Part shown: positions 60,155-64,000 of the stretch, piece by piece
Numbering within the stretch: the stretch's first letter is position 1
Layout of the letters: the number at the start of each line of letters is the position of its first letter
NCBI GenBank assembly: GCA_028023455.1
Contig: JAQFVV010006627.1
Coordinates: 64,001 to 128,000 of the forward strand
Direction of reading: 5' to 3'
Length of the DNA stretch: 64,000 nucleotides
From: Epiperipatus broadwayi
Lineage: Eukaryota; Onychophora; Udeonychophora; Euonychophora; Peripatidae
The notes under the pieces: model-generated
The model's input: the letters and a program-made list of their open reading frames with translations, nothing else
Told to the model about the DNA's origin: nothing
Database searches by the model: none
Translations under genes and position numbers: made by a program

Positions 60155-60690
60155 ATGTTGAACTATTTCCAACATCTATCATTAAATGTAGAATGTCTAG
60201 AATATTTTAAACTTTATTTGAACTTTTTCCAAATACAAACAACTACTAGTAATACCACATAAAGACAACATAGGTTAGTAGATTATAAACTTTTCAAGTA
60301 GTATTATTCTCCACTTGTCTTCAGGTATTGCTGGTCTGATCAGTAACAATATTAGCTTAGGAGTAAAATTTGCACCTTTAGATTCTTGAATATTGAATTT
60401 TAAAACAATATATAACCAATTTCTAGCTCAGTTGATTAGAGCAATACGATATTCAAGAATCTAAATACACAAGTTTGACTCCTAAGCTATTATATTGTCA
60501 CTTGTCAGGCCAGAAGATGTGAAGAAGAGTGAAAAATACTATTAGTGAAAACGTTATGTAATCTCCTAACCTGTGTTTGTCTTTGTGGTGTTATTATTAG
60601 CAGTTATTTGTATTTGGAAAAGTTTAAATAAACTTCAAAATTTTCTCGACATTCAACATTTAATGATAGTTGATGGAAATAGTCCAACAT
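60155..60690. repeat. Head-to-head dimer of tRNA-like + Penelope tail
   Basis: Arms 60155-60420 and 60421-60690 are inverted copies of the tRNA-like sequence plus the same tail as at 23.0-24.4 kb. They share TTGTATTTGGAAAA, CTCCTAAGCTA.TAT, CAAGAATCTAAA and the outer GTTGAACTATTTCCAAC mirror. The two copies join inside the A box (CTAGCTCAGTTGATTAGAGC at 60423). The right copy has the B-box-like AGTTTGACTCC at 60473. The GIY-YIG frame is absent. Confidence 0.8.
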
Positions 60691-61906
60691 ATTATCACAT
60701 ATAACTTAGAGATTTATATAAAAAAAACTATCAACATTTTTCAATATTCTATGCCTTTATGATATAGTATATGTTATAACTGTAAAAGAAGTACTGTAGT
60801 TAAATACAGTTTATATGCAAAATTATTCTAATTTATTTAAATTACATATCTGCTTTAATAAAGTGTTCTGAACTATTTTCGAAAATTTCTTATCAAAGCA
60901 TTTTACATATATTTGTATGTAAAATACAAAATGGCTAATAATTATAAAGGATGAGAAATATAATATAATCAAAATTGAATATTGATAGCATTTAACAACA
61001 AAAGTAAAAATATAAGAAACTGATTATTTTTTATAAATATTATATTTGTTAAGCAAACATTTATCAAGACAATTCTCTTTTATAATCATTCTTTATTAGG
61101 TTAAAAACTATTACATCAAATTTACTCTTAGATATAAAGTTTAAATTGAATAAAATTCAACACTATTAAGTTTATAGACGCAGGATAATATATATTATTT
61201 TTAATCTTTCCTTTCTTTTTATTCATAAGCTATAATATTGTTTATAATCAGTGACTAATTTCTAAGTTAAAATACATAGCTACAGATAAAATTGAAAACA
61301 TACTAATTGCAGTAATCTCCAAATGCCAATAATTTGTATTTATTGATTACTAATATACAAATTTACTTTGTTTTTAACAAGCATTTATTGACAACAATCA
61401 CCTTTCAATAAAAATTTTTTTTTAACTTAATAAAAAGATGATTAAAAATTATTTGTTTCTTTATTGAAAGATGATTATGAGAATTTAAAAAACCTATATA
61501 TATATATAAACTAAAGCTTGCAATTAGATAAACAGCTTAGAAGAAAATTTTTATTGAAATATAATTGTTATGAATAAATGTTTGCTGCAAAATAAAATAC
61601 TTATAATGTAAATTTGTGTATATTGCATATCAGTAAATACAAAATACTTGTATGTGGCATTTGATGAGCAGTGAACGAAATGTCTTAATTGAGGAGACGA
61701 GCAGTCAAAATGCATCTCGAGATTCAGCGACAGTTTTTTTCTTTTCAAGTATATGTTTGAAATGTAGGAGTGAGCTATTAATAGATACATTCAATGGAAT
61801 GTCCACATTCATTATGTTTTGTTTCAAGCCATAGCACGAATTAACAGAAAATAGCTTATATTTTCTTTAAAATGCTTTGCTTACAATACATATTGTTAAT
61901 AAACAT
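60691..61906. other. A+T-rich stretch upstream of the Penelope-like element
   Basis: Mostly simple sequence. 61650-61835 is more complex, with short open frames on both strands that show no domain. Confidence 0.4.
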
Positions 61907-62049
61907 CATATGATCACCGTTTCTTATGCTTGTTCATAACTGTTATTAAAACTGGCAAAATTATCTATGTGTATTGCCACTCAATGCAAACCAGAGTAAT
62001 CAATGGATGACAGAAGGTTGTGCATAAAATCCCCATCTAGTGCCTACTC

Positions 62050-62109
62050 ATCCAATATCCCCAGACTAGTTTCTGGCTTATTGGTCTTCGTCAGTAAGAA
62101 GCTTTGGAT
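62050..62109 (-). ncRNA. Hammerhead ribozyme-like motif, core intact
   Basis: Read on the minus strand: outer stem I ATCCAA (plus 62104-62109) with TTGGAT (plus 62050-62055), and inner stem I TCTTA with TGGGG, mostly G-U. The core strand CTGACGA is at plus 62088-62094 and GAAA at plus 62070-62073. TAGTC (plus 62064-62068) gives cleavage between plus 62064 and 62063. Stem III is only AC/GT with a two-base loop, and ACTAGT is self-complementary, which would favour a dimeric ribozyme. All invariant core bases are present. Stem II (62074-62087) pairs weakly, so activity is uncertain. Hammerheads in Penelope-like elements are established. Here the motif is opposite in strand to the reverse transcriptase, whose coding starts 33 bases away. 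Confidence 0.65.
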
Positions 62110-62141
62110 CTGAGAGCACTGCACCTAGATCTTAGGATCTA

Positions 62142-62492
62142 ATGCAACCCTCCAGCAGCCACCTTTTATCTCTACTTTCTTTCTTCTCTAAATGCAAGGA
62201 TTATAACGTCATACCCAACTCCTGTTTGGTGAAAATTAATAGAACAATTTACAATAATGTTAAAATTAGAAATGATTTGCAGAAACAACTTTTGGCACAC
62301 ATAACTCACGGATGCAGTGACGCTTTCAAAAAGCAAACAATTATATGGAACAAAATGACAACGAACTACGTAATCCCCCAGTGGATGCAAGATAAATTGC
62401 GTAAAACTGAGAGATTTCAAATATTAAAATTTGAAAATAAAATACATTTCTTATCTATTAAACAAAATAAAACCACCGCGGCATTAACATAG
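62142..62492 (+). pseudogene. Penelope-like protein, N-terminal segment
   Basis: Open frame of 116 codons, in a different frame from the reverse transcriptase. It carries FSKCKDYNVIPNSCLVKI, which fits the (K/R)C(K/R)...IP block near the N-terminus of Penelope-like proteins, and a basic, helical stretch after it. Coding similarity appears to switch frame within the A-rich run around 62461-62471, where a single-base change would join it to the frame below. The reading after that point in this frame (TTAALT) is out of register. So this copy carries one frameshift, unless the run is slippery or is a sequencing error. The initiating ATG is the first in frame after the hammerhead-like region. Confidence 0.75.
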
Positions 62493-64000
62493 ACGCGTTC
62501 GTTAATAAAACTTCAACTACTCCGCCATACGAAATCAAGAAAATATTATCGCTTGGACCTAAATATGTAGGAGGAAGTTGGACATCCCCTAAGCGCGAAT
62601 TAATAGCAGACATCGAAGCATCTCTCATTAATAACACACAAAGAGACGCTATTATCACAGACATAGCTAAATTACTAAATAACAATTTCGTTGATAGAAA
62701 AGACGAAGCATGGAATAAAAGTGTATTAAATACTAAACAATATTTTAAAACACACAACATCATTTGTCTCAAAGAAGACAAAGGCAATCGCTTTGTTTTA
62801 TTAAACAACACCGATTACAAAAATAAAATGCATGACCAAATTAAAATATTAAAGTTGGTACATGATAACACTTTTAACATCAAAATCGACCGAGATAAAT
62901 TTATTAATGGTGTGCTTCGAACTTTCAAGGACAAAGGGATCACTAAATCCGAGTATTACAGGATTTATCCTTCTGCCACTAGACCTCCCCGAATGTTTGC
63001 CAATTCAAAACAACATAAACCAGGCGAACCGCTTAGATTAATGATGGATTTCGCTGGCGTGCACTATTTCGATACAGCCAAATTGGTTAATCAATTGATT
63101 ATAGATTACCTTAATTTTGGCTCATACACAATAAATTCATCTTTTCAATTCATTTCCAGAATTAAAAACGTTCAAATCTCTCACAACTCTGTTATGGCCA
63201 CGATGGATGTGAAAGAATTATATGGATCAATCAATAGAAAAGCATCCATCCAAATTATACATGAAGAGTTGCTGCGAATATCTTGTCCTAACGAGAGAAT
63301 TAAATTCATTATGGCTTTCTTGACATGGCTTGACTCCCATATTTTCACTCTTTTCGAAGATAAATGGTACACAATGCAAGATGGTTGGCCCATGGGCCTC
63401 CCTATCAGTGGCGTCTTATCCAGTATATACTTAAATAAATATGAACAATCCATTATTCCAAAATATTTCAACACTAACCCAGACTTCATATATATACGAT
63501 ATGTAGATGATATTTTCATTATAGCATCTAAAAATAATATTTTAAATATACAACGCGAATTACAAAGCACAACTAAACTATTTTTCTCTATCATATATGA
63601 AAACAATAACGAACTCAAATATCTTGATCTTTCCTTGTCAAGAGACCGCCACGCAATAGATTACAAAATGCTTGTTAAACCATTTGAAATCCGAAGCTGC
63701 ATCCATCCTAATTCTAAATCACCCGCATCGCACAAATTCGCAGGTCTTAAAGCATTTCTGTTTAGAAACCATCATTTGTGTAAATATGAAGCACATAGGA
63801 AGGAAAATGTAAACAATTACATTAAAGACCTACTAGCAGCAGGATTCAAATACAAAACTATTAGGAGGAAAGTCATGAAATTTAACAGCACAATAGATGA
63901 TAAATTGCCTCGCACCAATCTACCCAGAATAACGGTCCCCTACATCCCTAAAATATCCAATAAACTAACGAAAACCTTAAGCAACAAATTCAGCATAATA
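62471..64000 (+). CDS. Penelope-like reverse transcriptase, partial at 3' side
   Basis: Open for 510 codons from just after a stop at 62468 to the window edge. It copies element RNA into DNA at the target site. Visible in order: an N-terminal domain with PPYEIKKILSLGPK (codons about 17-30); a fingers block EDKGNRFVLLNN (about 102-113); PRMFANSKQHK with PLRLMMDF (about 175-200); motif A ATMDVKELYGSI with Asp at codon 246; motif B GWPMGLPISGVLSS from codon 305; motif C RYVDDIFII with the Asp pair at codons 346-347; LKYLDLSLS near 383-391; then SHKFAGLKAF and a PYIPKIS linker close to the window end. All catalytic Asp residues are intact and there are no stops. The linker normally leads to a GIY-YIG endonuclease, which would lie outside. 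No start codon is needed here because the N-terminal part is in the preceding frame. Confidence 0.92.

Larger units (their letters stand above)
61907..64000 (+). mobile_element. Penelope-like retroelement, youngest copy, runs off the window
   Basis: From the 5' side: a 50-bp repeat (61907-61956) also found at 41.84 kb; a region matching the inverted fragment at 42.0-42.15 kb; a hammerhead-like motif on the minus strand; an N-terminal frame from 62142; and a reverse transcriptase open to the window end. Codon use and composition are visibly less A+T-biased than the flanks, so it arrived recently. The GIY-YIG endonuclease would lie beyond position 64000. Confidence 0.85.

Noticed and set aside
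61655-61690. TTGATGA...CGAAATGTC upstream of the Penelope-like element as a plus-strand hammerhead
   Set aside because: C3 is T, stem I is absent and stem II does not pair.
63181-63618. 145-codon open frame on the minus strand
   Set aside because: It is the shadow of the well-supported reverse transcriptase on the plus strand.
1-64000. CRISPR arrays, bacterial operons, riboswitches or terminators
   Set aside because: No spaced direct repeats, no ribosome binding sites or compact genes; all recognised coding relics are eukaryotic transposons.

Overview
The window reads as A+T-rich metazoan nuclear DNA, probably from an invertebrate: by eye about three quarters A+T, no operons, many homopolymer and (AT)n/(CA)n runs, and a dense load of animal transposons (Merlin DNA transposons, Penelope-like retroelements with GIY-YIG endonucleases, RTE-type LINEs, a hAT relic, tRNA-derived SINEs). 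I cannot name the species. I recognise no host protein-coding gene, rRNA or bona fide tRNA; the region looks like a gene desert or a very long intron that serves as a landing ground for mobile DNA.

Layout. 0.9-3.9 kb: an old long inverted repeat whose left arm was split by a complete Merlin transposon (8-bp target duplication, about 40-bp terminal inverted repeats). 4.8-5.5 kb: eroded RTE endonuclease. 7.1-7.5 kb: a more complex stretch with CCAAT, TATA and a GTAAGT donor, possibly a promoter and first exon. 11.0-14.8 kb: a second Merlin with a large interior holding a near-perfect 85-bp hairpin, tandem repeats and an acidic open frame. 15.8-16.5 kb: head-to-head dimer of Penelope-like 3' ends. 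16.9-18.9 kb: two SINE copies and an RTE reverse transcriptase relic. 19.6-21.5 kb: complex non-coding DNA that could be regulatory. 23.0-24.4 kb: 1.35-kb head-to-head Penelope-like dimer with tRNA-like sequences. 25.2-29.0 kb: third Merlin (perfect 8-bp target duplication). 29-41 kb: mostly featureless A+T-rich DNA with a LINE 3' end at 37 kb. 41-44 kb: Penelope-like fragments with a hammerhead-like motif, then a hAT relic. 48.6-50.7 kb: a palindrome, a Penelope-like relic and a small MITE. 54-60 kb: two copies of a TA-flanked inverted-repeat transposon, the second split by a fourth Merlin. 60.2-60.7 kb: another head-to-head tRNA-like/Penelope tail dimer. 61.9-64.0 kb: the youngest element, a Penelope-like retroelement with a reverse transcriptase open for 510 codons and running off the window, preceded by a hammerhead ribozyme-like motif on the opposite strand.

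How the parts work together. Merlin transposase (zinc ribbon plus DDE) would act on the inverted ends and perhaps on the subterminal hairpins repeated in each copy; shorter copies would depend on it in trans. The Penelope-like reverse transcriptase and GIY-YIG endonuclease would mobilise their own RNA, and the recurrent 5'-truncated head-to-head dimers look like a by-product of that mechanism. The most unusual signals are the antisense hammerhead motif next to the reverse transcriptase, the tRNA-like sequence in the 3' region of one Penelope-like family, and the 85-bp hairpin at 11.3 kb.
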